Shown here piece after piece: positions 56,152 through 64,000 of a DNA stretch of 64,000 bases. Each line of letters starts with the position of its first letter. The stretch's first letter is position 1. The stretch is from JAJRXR01 sp041402005 (GTDB taxonomy: Bacteria; Planctomycetota; Phycisphaerae; Phycisphaerales; UBA1924), in assembly GCA_041402005.1 (NCBI GenBank), contig JAWKTB010000006.1, positions 288,435 through 352,434 of the forward strand. The letters are read 5' to 3'. Position numbers and translations under genes: made by a program. A model generated the notes under the pieces. It saw only the letters and a program-made list of their open reading frames with translations. It had not been told where the DNA came from and ran no database searches.

Positions 56152-57123
56152 GTGGACCTGATCTATTGCGGCATCGACGAGGCGGGGTACGGGCCGATGT
56201 TCGGGCCCTTGTGTGTCGGGATGGCCGCGTTCCGCGTGCGAGGCTGGGAGCCCGACGGGCATGCGCCCGACTTGTGGAAGCTGCTTTCGAAGGGGGTCTG
56301 CCGGTCGGGGGGCGACAAGCGGGGGCGGGTCGCGATCGCGGACTCGAAGAAGCTCAAGCTGGCGAACAGCCTGAAGACCAAGCATCCGCTGACGCACCTG
56401 GAGCGCGGGGTGCTGTCGATGCTCGCGGCGGCGGAAGAGAAGAGTGTCGAGGACGACACGGCGCTCTTCGAGCGCCTCGGCGTGGAGCTCGAGCCGCATG
56501 GGTGGTATGGCGGGGCTGCCCTCGGGCTTCCCCTCTCCTCGACACAGGACCAGATCGGCATCGCGGCGAACATCGTCGCCAGGGCGATGGCGCAGGGCGG
56601 GGTGGAGCTCGTCGCGCTGCGCTGTGTCACGGTCTGCGAGGGGGCGTTCAACGAGCGGGTCCGCGAGTGCGGGAGCAAGGCGGCGGTGAGTGGGGGCGTG
56701 GTCGCCGCCCTCATGGGCGAGGCGTCGCGACAGTGGGGGACGGACTCCACGCTTCGCCTCGTCTGCGACCGCCAGAGCGGGCGGACCGACTACGAGGACT
56801 TCGTCCGCCCGGCGCTGGGCGAGGACTTCGAGACGCTGGAGCAGTCGGCGCGGGCGAGTCGGTACGCCGCCCGCGACGGGCGGGACGTGGGGGCGCTTTT
56901 CATCCCGGAGTGCGAGGACCATCATCTGCCGGTCGCGCTCGCGTCAATGACGGCCAAGCTCGTGCGTGAGTTGGCGATGACGCGGTTCAACCGGTACTGG
57001 TCGGGGCGCTCACCGGACCTGAAGCCGACGGCGGGGTACACGACCGACGCGAGGCGATGGCTGCGTGACGCCGAGGGCGTCGTCGGCGGGCGGGAGCGGG
57101 CGGAGATGGTGCGGATCGCCTGA
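56152..57123 (+). CDS. Ribonuclease HII-like protein
   Basis: A 323-residue protein longer than RNase HII (about 200). 'YCGIDEAGYGPMFGPL' is the RNase HII active-site signature (Asp9, Glu10). A second Asp is likely in 'LRLVCDRQSGR', and 'ASMTAKLVRELAMTRFNRYW' with 'TAGYTTDARRWL' resembles the C-terminal helical piece. It would cut RNA in RNA-DNA hybrids. An insertion around residues 25-115 is not in the compact family. It may be a divergent RNase HII or a planctomycete-specific relative; nearby ribD does not explain it. Confidence 0.82.
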   Translation: MDLIYCGIDEAGYGPMFGPLCVGMAAFRVRGWEPDGHAPDLWKLLSKGVCRSGGDKRGRVAIADSKKLKLANSLKTKHPLTHLERGVLSMLAAAEEKSVEDDTALFERLGVELEPHGWYGGAALGLPLSSTQDQIGIAANIVARAMAQGGVELVALRCVTVCEGAFNERVRECGSKAAVSGGVVAALMGEASRQWGTDSTLRLVCDRQSGRTDYEDFVRPALGEDFETLEQSARASRYAARDGRDVGALFIPECEDHHLPVALASMTAKLVRELAMTRFNRYWSGRSPDLKPTAGYTTDARRWLRDAEGVVGGRERAEMVRIA

Positions 57124-57135
57124 GCGCCCTCGGCG

Positions 57136-57141
57136 TACGCT
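57136..57141 (+). promoter_or_regulatory. TACGCT -10-like element of ribD
   Basis: TACGCT ends eight bases before GTG 57150, just past the end of the RNase HII-like gene. No Shine-Dalgarno sequence is seen. Confidence 0.45.
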
Positions 57142-57149
57142 CCCCTTGC

Positions 57150-58274
57150 GTGAGCGAGGCCCGTCGCATGCTGGACCTGGCGGCCCGGCTCGCCCTGCGG
57201 GGGGCGGGCCTCGTCGAACCGAACCCGATGGTGGGGGCGGTGCTCGTGCGCGACGGGCGCGTGATCGGGCTGGGGCATCACACGCGGTTCGGCGCCCTGC
57301 ACGCGGAGCGCGAGGCCATCGCGGACTGCCGTCGGCGGGGTGGGGATCCGAGGGGCGCGACGCTGTATTGCACGCTCGAGCCCTGCAAGCACACGGGCAA
57401 GCAGCCGCCGTGCGTTGATGCGATCGTCGAGGCGGGCGTCGGGCGCGTCGTGTTTGCGAGACGGGATCCGTGTGTTGAGTCGGGCGGAGGCGGCGAGCGG
57501 CTCCGGGAGGCGGGCATCGCGGCAGAGTTGTGCGAGGAGAGTGAGTTGGCGGTCGGCGTGAGCGACCCGTTCATCAAGCGCGTGACGACGGGGATGCCGT
57601 GGGTCATCGCCAAGTGGGCGCAGACGATCGACGGGCGCGTCGCGACGCGGACGGGCGAGAGCCAGTGGATCAGCTCGCCAGCGTCGCGCCGGCGGGTGCA
57701 CCGCCTGCGCGCGCGGGTGGACGCGGTGCTGACCGGCTCGGGCACGGTGCTCGCCGACGACCCGACCTTGAACGCCAGGGAGGCGAGGCGGGTGCGGCGT
57801 GTGGCCAAGCGGGTCGTGCTCGACACGGACCTCGATGTGCCGCTGGAGTCCACGCTGGTGCGCACGGCGGGGGAGCTGCCGACGGTTCTCGCGTGCTCGA
57901 AGGATCTGATCACGGCCGGGATCACGGAGACGAAGCGCCTGGCGCTCGAGAGGGCGGGCGTCACGATCCTGGGCGTGCCCGAGGAGAACGGTCGGCTGCA
58001 TCTCGACCTGCTGCTGCGGGCGATGAGTGAGAAACTCGGCGTGACGAACGTGCTTGTCGAGGCGGGGCCGGGCTTGCTGGGGTCGCTCTTCGAGCGCGAC
58101 CTGGTTGACGAGGCGGTGGTGTATGTCGCGCCGATGATGCTGGGAGACGAGCACGCGAGGTCGGTCGCGAGCTGGCGGGCGGCCGAGTCGTTGGACGCCG
58201 CGCTCCGACTCGCCCTCTGGCGCGTCAAGCGTGTCGGGAACGACGTGGAGCTGACGTATCGGCGGCGGGCGTAG
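57150..58274 (+). CDS. ribD: Bifunctional riboflavin biosynthesis protein RibD
   Basis: A 374-residue protein. The N-terminal deaminase domain has the zinc motif 'HAEREAI' (His51, Glu53) and 'EPCKHTGKQPPC' (Cys79, Cys88). The C-terminal reductase domain (about 150-370) has 'AKWAQTIDGRVAT', 'VDAVLTGSGTVLADDP' and 'NVLVEAGPGLLGSLFERDLV'. It performs deamination and reduction of the pyrimidine intermediate in riboflavin synthesis. GTG 57150 is near TACGCT. No ribB, ribE or ribH is beside it. Confidence 0.96.
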   Translation: MSEARRMLDLAARLALRGAGLVEPNPMVGAVLVRDGRVIGLGHHTRFGALHAEREAIADCRRRGGDPRGATLYCTLEPCKHTGKQPPCVDAIVEAGVGRVVFARRDPCVESGGGGERLREAGIAAELCEESELAVGVSDPFIKRVTTGMPWVIAKWAQTIDGRVATRTGESQWISSPASRRRVHRLRARVDAVLTGSGTVLADDPTLNAREARRVRRVAKRVVLDTDLDVPLESTLVRTAGELPTVLACSKDLITAGITETKRLALERAGVTILGVPEENGRLHLDLLLRAMSEKLGVTNVLVEAGPGLLGSLFERDLVDEAVVYVAPMMLGDEHARSVASWRAAESLDAALRLALWRVKRVGNDVELTYRRRA

Positions 58275-58292
58275 AGCGTTCGATCGAAGTGA

Positions 58293-59540
58293 TCACGGAT
58301 CTTTGGTCGCGCGCGGGGGTGGCCAGAACCGGAGGCGGTCCTGGACGACGCCGGTCGTTGGTCCGCCGTCGCCCAGGAGCGTGAGGCGTCCGCCCGGCGT
58401 GTGCGAGCCCCAGCGGACCATCGCCAGGGCGATCGGGACGGCGCCGAGCATGGGCGAGATGGTCGAGCTGGTTATGTGCCCGATGGCGGGAGCCTCGGGA
58501 TCGGGCGAGGCTCGGAGCTCGGCGCCCGGCGCGGGGATGTCGGCGTCATCGACGCCCTCGCGACCCTCGAAGCGGAGCGCGATGAGTGTCTGCTTGGGAT
58601 GACCGAGGGCGTCCATGCGCGCGACGATCTCTTGGCCGAGGTAGCAGCCCTTCTTGAAGTCCACGCGATCGCGGAGCAGGCCCGTCTCGGCGGGCAGGTT
58701 CGTCGCGTCGAAGTCGAGGTTGAAGATGGGGGCGCCGGCCTCGAGGCGGGCGACGTTGATTGCGTGCCAGCCGCAGGGGCGGAGGCGGACATGGTCGGCG
58801 AGGGGATCGGGAGAGCCGTTCGCCGGCGTTGCGTCGTGGGGCTCGCCCAGCTCGAGGAGGCGGGCGTAGACGCGCTCGGCGTGCTCACTGGGGACGCTCA
58901 GCTCGAAGCCCAGTTCGGCGCACAGGTCATGTCGGTCGATGACGACGGGGACGCCGTCGATCTTGCCGCGGGTGGCGCGGTTGGGCGGGAGCGACGAGGG
59001 CGGGGCGGTGGGGGGTGTCGTGGCGTCGGAGGTGTTCGACGGGGGCGTCTCGACGCACGCGTCGAGGAGGCGAGCCGCGGACGGGCCGATGAGCCAGAGT
59101 CGGTGGGTGCGCGGCGTCGCGTCCTCGATCCGGACGTCCTCGGCGAAGACGTAGGCTTCGAGCGATGTGCGGGTCTCCTCCGCGACGAGGAGATCGACGT
59201 CGATCAGCGTCCGGTCGCCTAGTTCGGTCAGACGGAGGTCGGCGACGAGGCGCCCCTTGCGGTTGAGCCAGAAGGAGTCGCGCGACTCGCCGGGCCGCAT
59301 GTCGGCGACGCGCTGGGTGAGCATGTTGTTGAGAAACCCGAGGCGGTCGGCGCCGGTAAGTTCGAGGGTCGCCCGGTGTGCGGCGTCGAACAGGACGCAA
59401 TGACGGCGCAGGGCGGCGTACTCGAGTTCGAGCGGGGCGAAGGCGGCGACGAGCGGGGCGCCCAGCTCGTGCGTGCCGTAGGTCGCGAGCATGCCGCCGC
59501 GGGCGCGGTGCGAGTCCAGCAGGGGCGTGCGGGCGGTCAT
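58293..59540 (-). CDS. Folate-dependent YgfZ/GcvT-like protein
   Basis: A 415-residue protein. 'LELTGADRLGFLNNMLTQRV' is the N-terminal GcvT/YgfZ folate-binding region, and 'FKKGCYLGQEIVARMDALGH' is the YgfZ signature with its conserved Cys. YgfZ takes part in folate-dependent repair or assembly of certain iron-sulfur proteins. The middle has a disordered 'TPPSNTSDATTPPTAPPSS' linker. ATG 59540 is chosen because TACGCT ends five bases before it; the upstream ATG 59567 has no Shine-Dalgarno sequence. Confidence 0.9.
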   Translation of the reverse strand: MTARTPLLDSHRARGGMLATYGTHELGAPLVAAFAPLELEYAALRRHCVLFDAAHRATLELTGADRLGFLNNMLTQRVADMRPGESRDSFWLNRKGRLVADLRLTELGDRTLIDVDLLVAEETRTSLEAYVFAEDVRIEDATPRTHRLWLIGPSAARLLDACVETPPSNTSDATTPPTAPPSSLPPNRATRGKIDGVPVVIDRHDLCAELGFELSVPSEHAERVYARLLELGEPHDATPANGSPDPLADHVRLRPCGWHAINVARLEAGAPIFNLDFDATNLPAETGLLRDRVDFKKGCYLGQEIVARMDALGHPKQTLIALRFEGREGVDDADIPAPGAELRASPDPEAPAIGHITSSTISPMLGAVPIALAMVRWGSHTPGGRLTLLGDGGPTTGVVQDRLRFWPPPRATKDP

Positions 59541-59545
59541 CGCCA

Positions 59546-59551
59546 AGCGTA
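59546..59551 (-). promoter_or_regulatory. TACGCT -10 element of leaderless ygfZ-like gene
   Basis: Minus-strand TACGCT ends five bases before ATG 59540, the same hexamer used at 28562 and 57136. Confidence 0.5.
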
Positions 59552-59624
59552 TGTCGGGCGGAGTCATGCCCGGGGCGCCCTTCGACGGCGGCTATGCTCT
59601 TGCCCCTTCCAAGGAGACCAATCC

Positions 59625-60713
59625 GTGAACATCGACCTCCTCCGCCGACTCTGCGAGACACCCGGCGTCCCCGGACGCGAGCAGCGCGTCCGAGCCCTGA
59701 TCGAGAAGGAGGTCAAGGGCCTGTTCGACAAGGTGGAGACGGACGCCCTGGGCTCGCTGATCTGCCGTCGATATCCGCGCGTCGGCTCGAAGGGCGCCAA
59801 GAAGTCGGAGGGCAAGGGGAAGGCGGTCGAGGGCGCGACGAAGGTCATGCTGCTGTGTCACATGGACGAGATCGGGTTCTTCGTGAGCGCGATCGACGAC
59901 AAGGGGTTTCTCTGGATCAACCCCGCCGGCGGGTTCGACCCCAGGAACCTCTTCAGCCGTCGCGTGCTCGTCTGCACGGACGACGGGGACTACAAGGGCG
60001 TGATGAACCCGGGGGGGCGACCGCTGCACATCTCGAGCCCGGACGACCGCAAGAAGGTGCCGGAGGTCAAGGAGTTCTTCGTCGACGTGGGCTTCCCGCC
60101 GGCGGAGGTCAGCAAGCGGTTCAAGATCGGCGACTTCATCGTGATGGACGAGCCGTTGATCGAGGTGGGGGAGAAGGTCGTCAGCAAGGCGCTGGACAAC
60201 CGGGTCGCGTGCTGGCTGGGGATCGAGGCGGTGCGTCAGCTTGACAAGTCGGGTGACGCGCACGATTGCGAGGTCGTCGTCGCGTTCACGTCGCAGGAAG
60301 AGGTCGGGCTGCGGGGGGCGAAGACCGCGTCGTATGCGGTCCGCCCGGACATCGGGCTGGGGATCGACGTGACGCTCGCGTGCGACACGCCGGGCGTGCC
60401 CGATTGCGAGCGTGTGACGGTTCACGGTGAGGGGTTCGCGCTGCACATCAAGGACGGGTCGTTCATCTCGGACGCGGAGCTGGTGCGCGAGGTCGAGGCG
60501 CTGGCGAAGAAGAAGAAGATCAAGTACCAGCGGTCGATCCTGGCGGCGGGGGGCCAGGACGGGGCGGCGGCGCAGCAGGCGGCGGCCGGGGCGAAAGCCA
60601 TCGGCGTCACCGTCGGGACGCGGTACATCCACACCGTGACCGAGATGATCGACAAGCGGGACCTCGAGGCGGCGCGGGACATCCTGGCGGCGTACCTGGC
60701 GGCCGCGAAGTAG
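59625..60713 (+). CDS. M42-family metallo-aminopeptidase
   Basis: A 362-residue dinuclear-metal peptidase. Visible motifs: 'LLCHMDEIGFFVSAIDDKGF' (His metal ligand and catalytic Asp), 'VSKALDNRVACWLGIE' (bridging Asp), 'AFTSQEEVGLRGAKT' (catalytic Glu-Glu), 'GLGIDVTLACDTPG' and 'GTRYIHTVTEMID', the last His being a metal ligand. M42 enzymes form tetrahedral shells and degrade peptides. GTG 59625 is the start, with AAGGAG eight bases upstream. It is adjacent to the racemase-like gene. Confidence 0.94.
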   Translation: MNIDLLRRLCETPGVPGREQRVRALIEKEVKGLFDKVETDALGSLICRRYPRVGSKGAKKSEGKGKAVEGATKVMLLCHMDEIGFFVSAIDDKGFLWINPAGGFDPRNLFSRRVLVCTDDGDYKGVMNPGGRPLHISSPDDRKKVPEVKEFFVDVGFPPAEVSKRFKIGDFIVMDEPLIEVGEKVVSKALDNRVACWLGIEAVRQLDKSGDAHDCEVVVAFTSQEEVGLRGAKTASYAVRPDIGLGIDVTLACDTPGVPDCERVTVHGEGFALHIKDGSFISDAELVREVEALAKKKKIKYQRSILAAGGQDGAAAQQAAAGAKAIGVTVGTRYIHTVTEMIDKRDLEAARDILAAYLAAAK

Positions 60714-60751
60714 CTCGGCGGGGCGCGTCCGCCCGGCGCGGAGGCAGACGG

Positions 60752-61483
60752 ATGAAGACGCTCGGCATCGTCGCGCACAGCGCCGAGGGGGGCGCGTTGT
60801 GCTTCATCACCGCGTGTCGGGAGGGGGGCGCGAGGCTCGGGGCGCACATGCACCCGGAGATCGTTCTCAGCGCAATCCCAATGGCCTGGAGCATGCCGGG
60901 CTGGGAGTCGGGCGATCTGGATGCGGTGGGCGTCTTCCTGAGGCGGGGGGTCGAGCGGGTCGCCGACGCGGGGGCGGCGTTTTTCGTGTGCCCGGACAAC
61001 ACGGCGCACATCGTGCTCGAGCGGATCGCGCCGACATTGCCGATCCCGGGCCTGCACATCGCCGAGGTGGTCTGCGAGCGGATCGCGGCGGAGGGCTGGA
61101 CCAAGGTCGGGCTGCTCGGAACGGAGTGGACGATGACCGGGCCCGTGTACGAGCGGGCGCTGGCGTCGCGGGGCATGGAGCGTCTGATCCCCGAGAAGCC
61201 GGTGCGGGACGTCTTGCACGGAGCAATCTTCGAGGAGCTGTGCCGGGGTGTGTTCAGGGAATCGACGACCGAGAAGTATGTCGAGGCGATCCGGGGTCTG
61301 GAGGCCCGCGGCGCCGAGTGCGTCGTGCTCGGGTGCACCGAGATCCCGCTGATCATCACGGGCGAGAACTCGCCGCTGCCGGTGCTGGACTCGACGAGGC
61401 TGCTCGCGACGCGGGCGGTGTCGGTCGCGATCGACGAGCGACCGGTCTCGGTGACCGGCGGGTGGCTCACTCTCGAAACATGA
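60752..61483 (+). CDS. Aspartate/glutamate racemase-family protein
   Basis: A 243-residue racemase-fold protein. 'FFVCPDNTAHIVLERIAP' holds the first conserved Asn-Thr, where the first catalytic Cys usually sits two residues before the Asn (Cys here is at 'VCPDNT'). 'CVVLGCTEIPLIIT' holds the second Cys. 'GLLGTEWTMTGPVYERALA' is the usual middle motif. It may make D-amino acids or be a related isomerase. ATG 60752 follows GGAGG. The M42 peptidase gene ends 38 bases upstream. Confidence 0.88.
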   Translation: MKTLGIVAHSAEGGALCFITACREGGARLGAHMHPEIVLSAIPMAWSMPGWESGDLDAVGVFLRRGVERVADAGAAFFVCPDNTAHIVLERIAPTLPIPGLHIAEVVCERIAAEGWTKVGLLGTEWTMTGPVYERALASRGMERLIPEKPVRDVLHGAIFEELCRGVFRESTTEKYVEAIRGLEARGAECVVLGCTEIPLIITGENSPLPVLDSTRLLATRAVSVAIDERPVSVTGGWLTLET

Positions 61484-61489
61484 AACAGA

Positions 61490-61521
61490 ACGAGCGGCCC
61501 GGGTTGACGCGGGCCGCTCGT
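61490..61521 (-). terminator. Terminator between the racemase and regulator genes
   Basis: ACGAGCGGCCCG (61490-61501) pairs with CGGGCCGCTCGT (61510-61521). On the minus strand it is followed by TCTGTTTC, so it ends the leftward regulator transcript. Confidence 0.7.
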
Positions 61522-61553
61522 GCGCGTGATGCGGTGAGGCCTGGTTGTCGGGC

Positions 61554-62132
61554 TCAGGCGGCGAGGCTGGTGACGTTCTCGATGGACTCGACGACCTGGC
61601 GGACCTGGAAGGGTTTCTTGAGGAAGCCGTCGTAGCCGGCGGCGCGGAGGCCCTGGGCCTGGCCGTCGGTGAGCTTGCCGCTCATGGCGATGATGCGTGT
61701 CATCTGCATCGCGCCCGAGGAGCGGATGAGGTTGGTGATCATCTTGGCGTCGGAGTCGCCCAGGTGGATGTCGATGAGGACGACGTGCGGGCGGAAGCGC
61801 TCGCACTCGAGGCCGGCCTGGAAGCCGTTGGTGGCGGCGCGGACCTCGTAGCTGGTCTGCTCGGTCAGGACGCGGGTCAGGGCGTCGGCGATCTCCTGCT
61901 CGGAGTCGACGATGAGGACCCGGGTCGAGCCCGAGGTGATCCCGTCCATCGGGATGTGGTGTTCTTTCATGAAGCGGTACAGCTCGGCGACCGGGATCCG
62001 CCGGTCCTTGGAGCCCGGGATCCGGTACCCCTTGAGCTGGCCCGAGTCGAACCACTTGGAAACCGTGCGGGGGGCCACATTGCAGATCTTGGCCACCTCG
62101 CCGGTTGTCAGCACGTCCTTGTCAAGCGGCAT
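61554..62132 (-). CDS. HTH-plus-receiver regulator (reversed domain order)
   Basis: A 192-residue protein. The N-terminus (about 1-55) is an excisionase/MerR-like helix-turn-helix ('LTTGEVAKICNVAPRTVSKW'). The receiver domain is about 70-188: acidic pocket around Asp76, phospho-acceptor Asp121 in 'HVVLIDIHLGDSD', switch Ser151 and Lys173 in 'FLKKPF'. Usual response regulators have the receiver first and the DNA-binding part last; here the order is reversed. It may be phosphorylated by a kinase such as that at 20656, but no cognate kinase is adjacent. ATG 62132 follows GAGGTGAGACGAC. Confidence 0.9.
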   Translation of the reverse strand: MPLDKDVLTTGEVAKICNVAPRTVSKWFDSGQLKGYRIPGSKDRRIPVAELYRFMKEHHIPMDGITSGSTRVLIVDSEQEIADALTRVLTEQTSYEVRAATNGFQAGLECERFRPHVVLIDIHLGDSDAKMITNLIRSSGAMQMTRIIAMSGKLTDGQAQGLRAAGYDGFLKKPFQVRQVVESIENVTSLAA

Positions 62133-62412
62133 GTCGTCTCACCTCGCTGAACGGAATCGGTGAATGCGGCCGAATCGGCACGCCCCACGGCTCCCGCAGC
62201 ATCGTCGCAAACCGCCCATCGCTTGATGGGCAGAGGCGGAATCCGCCGCGAGGGGGGGCAGAATCTGGTTCTGGGACCCGCTGGGGGAGATGAAGCCGAC
62301 CGAGAATCGGGGCCCGGATCGGGGCGGGCGTCGCACTCGCCCCCCTGGCGGTGTCGAGAGGGGGCGGGGCTGATCCGAGCCGGGGAGGGTCCGATCACCC
62401 GCCCCGCGTCGA

Positions 62413-62442
62413 TTGACACCCCTCGCACGGGACAGATAGAGT
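62413..62442 (+). promoter_or_regulatory. Sigma-70-type promoter for the HEAT-repeat gene
   Basis: TTGACA (62413-62418), 16 bases, GATAGA (62435-62440), or 18 bases to TAGAGT (62437-62442). The layout matches the recA promoter. Region 62133-62583 holds no gene other than this leader. Confidence 0.55.
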
Positions 62443-62583
62443 GGTGACCTTCGGATTGCAGAACGGGCGGCATCCGCGCCTGGGGGTCGGCGTATGGACC
62501 GACGGGCGGGTCTGTCCGGGCGTCGGCGGGGTCGTCGTCAGGCCCGGGGCGGCGGGAACTGCCATCACTGCCAGGAGATCGAT

Positions 62584-64000
62584 GTGGTCAGAGCCAATGC
62601 CGGACTCTCCCGACTGACGTGGGCGCTGCTCGCGGTGGGGCTGCTCGCCCTGCCGTCCGTGCCCGGCCTGACCCGCTCGGCCCAGGCCCAGCAGGACACG
62701 GCGGAGAAGACCCCGAAGGGGTTGATCGAGGACATCGAGCACTTCGTGATCATCGGTCAGTACGACGCGGTCGCGGGGGCGATGGCCGAGTTGCTCGACC
62801 GGGAGATCTCGAACACCGAGTTCGTGGACCTGGTGGAGCGTTCGGGCGAATACGACCGGTTCCAGGAGGCGATCTCGCGGGCGATGAAGGTCGACATGCT
62901 CGAGGACCTGGCCGCCCGTCTGGACCAGAAGTACAAGAGCGGCAAGCTCGAGCGGGTCCGCTCTCCGGACGAGGTGGCTCGGAACATCAAGCTGCTCGAC
63001 GAGGGCGGGCTGCGGGCGCGTCAGATCGCACGTCAGCGGCTGCTGGCGGCGGGCGAGTACGCGATGCCCCAGCTCATGGAGACCTACCTGGCCAACGCGA
63101 ACCCGAACCTGAAGGCGCAGGTGCAGCAGGTGATGGTGGACATGGGTCGCCAGGCGATCATGCCGCTGGTCGCGGCGTTGCCCGGGCTCGACCCCGCGCG
63201 CCAGGAGGCGCTGGTCGAGGTGCTGGGGCAGATCCCGTACCGGACGAGCCTGCCTTACCTCGTCCGCCTGAACCACGATACGGCGATCGACAAGGTCCGC
63301 CAGTCGACGGCGTGGGCGATCGACCAGCTCGGCGGGCGGACGGACATGAATGTCGCCGACCTCTTTTACTCCCTGGCCGAGGCGTACTACGACGAGCGGA
63401 GCGAGCTGACGAGCTTCCCGGACGAGAAGAGCCAGTTGCTCTGGGACTACGAGCCGTCGATCGGGCTTGTGCCGACGCCGATCTTGACCGAGGTGTACCA
63501 CGAGGCGATGGCGATGCGGACGGTCGAGACGTCGCTGCGTCTGGACCCGTCGAGCCCGGACGCGGTGGCGTTGTGGATCGCGTCCAACTACTCGCGAGAG
63601 CTGGACTCGCCCGAGGGGTACGAGAACCCGGCGTACCCGCCGGAGCGTCGTGACGCGGAGTACTTCGCGGTCGCCGCCGGCCCGTCGATCGCGCAGCTGA
63701 CGCTGGCACGGGGTCTCGACGACCGGGACACGCCCTTGGCGCGTCGGGTGATCGCCGCGATCGAGATGACCGCCGGCGGGCAGTCGCTGTGGGGCGGGAC
63801 GGGCGGACGGCGCCCGCTGCTCGAGGCGGTGCGCTACCAGAACAGGCGCGTGCAGTACGAGGCGGCGCTGGCGCTGGGCAAGGCTCAGCCGCTGAGTCCG
63901 TTCGAGGGCTCGGAGCGTGTGGTGCCGCTGCTGGCCAGCGCCGTGCGTGACGCCGCCGCCCGTTACGCGGTCGTGCTGACCGGCGACGACCGCGAAGAGT
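62584..64000 (+). CDS. Exported HEAT-repeat-like protein (3' end outside window)
   Basis: The frame is open from GTG 62584 to the window edge (472 codons plus one base). AGGAG (62573-62577) lies six bases upstream. A signal peptide ends near 'SAQAQ' (about residue 37). What follows is helical and HEAT-like ('RARQIARQRLLAAGEYAMPQ', 'LNHDTAIDKVRQSTAWAID', 'RVVPLLASAVRDAAARYA'). HEAT repeats form protein-binding solenoids; this one should be periplasmic or surface-exposed. No catalytic domain is visible so far. A sigma-70-type promoter lies at 62413-62442. Confidence 0.75.
   Translation, partial: MVRANAGLSRLTWALLAVGLLALPSVPGLTRSAQAQQDTAEKTPKGLIEDIEHFVIIGQYDAVAGAMAELLDREISNTEFVDLVERSGEYDRFQEAISRAMKVDMLEDLAARLDQKYKSGKLERVRSPDEVARNIKLLDEGGLRARQIARQRLLAAGEYAMPQLMETYLANANPNLKAQVQQVMVDMGRQAIMPLVAALPGLDPARQEALVEVLGQIPYRTSLPYLVRLNHDTAIDKVRQSTAWAIDQLGGRTDMNVADLFYSLAEAYYDERSELTSFPDEKSQLLWDYEPSIGLVPTPILTEVYHEAMAMRTVETSLRLDPSSPDAVALWIASNYSRELDSPEGYENPAYPPERRDAEYFAVAAGPSIAQLTLARGLDDRDTPLARRVIAAIEMTAGGQSLWGGTGGRRPLLEAVRYQNRRVQYEAALALGKAQPLSPFEGSERVVPLLASAVRDAAARYAVVLTGDDREE

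Noticed and set aside
54265..56925. An 886-codon minus-strand frame opposite the carboxypeptidase and RNase HII-like genes
   Set aside because: It overlaps a tRNA and two well supported genes and shows no recognisable domain.
1..64000. CRISPR arrays, insertion sequences, prophage or integrative element
   Set aside because: No spaced direct repeats, transposase or phage proteins were seen. The Xer recombinase is core-type and has no attachment-site context.

Overview
The window is very GC-rich, gene-dense bacterial DNA that best fits a planctomycete of the class Phycisphaerae. Indicators are KDO/lipopolysaccharide-export genes (a diderm envelope), a PEP-CTERM-type exported protein, large secreted low-complexity proteins, an atypical HTH-plus-receiver regulator, frequent GTG/TTG starts and the folK, rpsO-pnp, recA, ribD and queG housekeeping set. 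It reads as ordinary chromosome: no phage, integrative element, insertion sequence or CRISPR array was seen. The taxonomic call is inferred from protein style, not from a marker comparison.

Layout. 1-1820: the end of an flhG-like gene, a small membrane protein and a FliA/WhiG flagellar sigma factor. 1927-6829: folK, then a leftward group holding a Xer-type recombinase, a small protein, a lipoprotein, a TolB-like propeller lipoprotein and another small protein. 6988-13118: a lone nuoC, a leftward kdsD-kdsC-giant LptC/OstA operon, and rightward scpA. 13115-20588: a lipoprotein, TPR-sulfotransferase, ACT-less prephenate dehydratase and aminotransferase, then rpsO-pnp and a cold-shock gene. 20656-29417: histidine kinase, tryptophan 2,3-dioxygenase, a frameshifted methyltransferase, a TIM-barrel isomerase, queG, a polytopic membrane protein, a hotdog protein, a metallo-beta-lactamase and an acetyltransferase. 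29426-33214: envelope and secreted proteins. 33341-44850: a leftward catabolic block (pyruvate-type dehydrogenase E1alpha, a tiny protein, E1beta and E2; acyl-CoA dehydrogenase; three crotonases; HMG-CoA lyase; ATP-grasp enzyme). 45063-52491: Hsp20, two secreted coiled-coil/TPR-like proteins, an acyl-CoA carboxylase beta subunit and small membrane proteins. 52885-64000: recA, tRNA-Leu(CAG), an S10 carboxypeptidase, an RNase HII-like protein, ribD, a YgfZ-like folate protein, an M42 aminopeptidase, an Asp/Glu racemase, an HTH-receiver regulator and a truncated HEAT-repeat exported protein.

How it works together. The HMG-CoA lyase, 3-methylcrotonyl-type carboxylase beta subunit, acyl-CoA dehydrogenase and crotonases fit branched-chain amino-acid or acyl-CoA oxidation feeding acetyl-CoA, next to an alpha-keto-acid dehydrogenase. 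kdsD, kdsC and the LptC/OstA protein make KDO and export lipopolysaccharide.

Two signals are not explained by ordinary annotation. First, at least ten genes carry a TANNNT -10-like hexamer only 5-10 bases before the start codon and no Shine-Dalgarno sequence, which points to widespread leaderless transcription; this also moved several start codons. Second, a family of short palindromes with a TTCC/GGAA tip occurs around and inside genes. One 25-base copy is identical at three places, and two of these lie inside the carboxylase gene, translated in two different reading frames. A related pair lies in the linker of the E2 gene.
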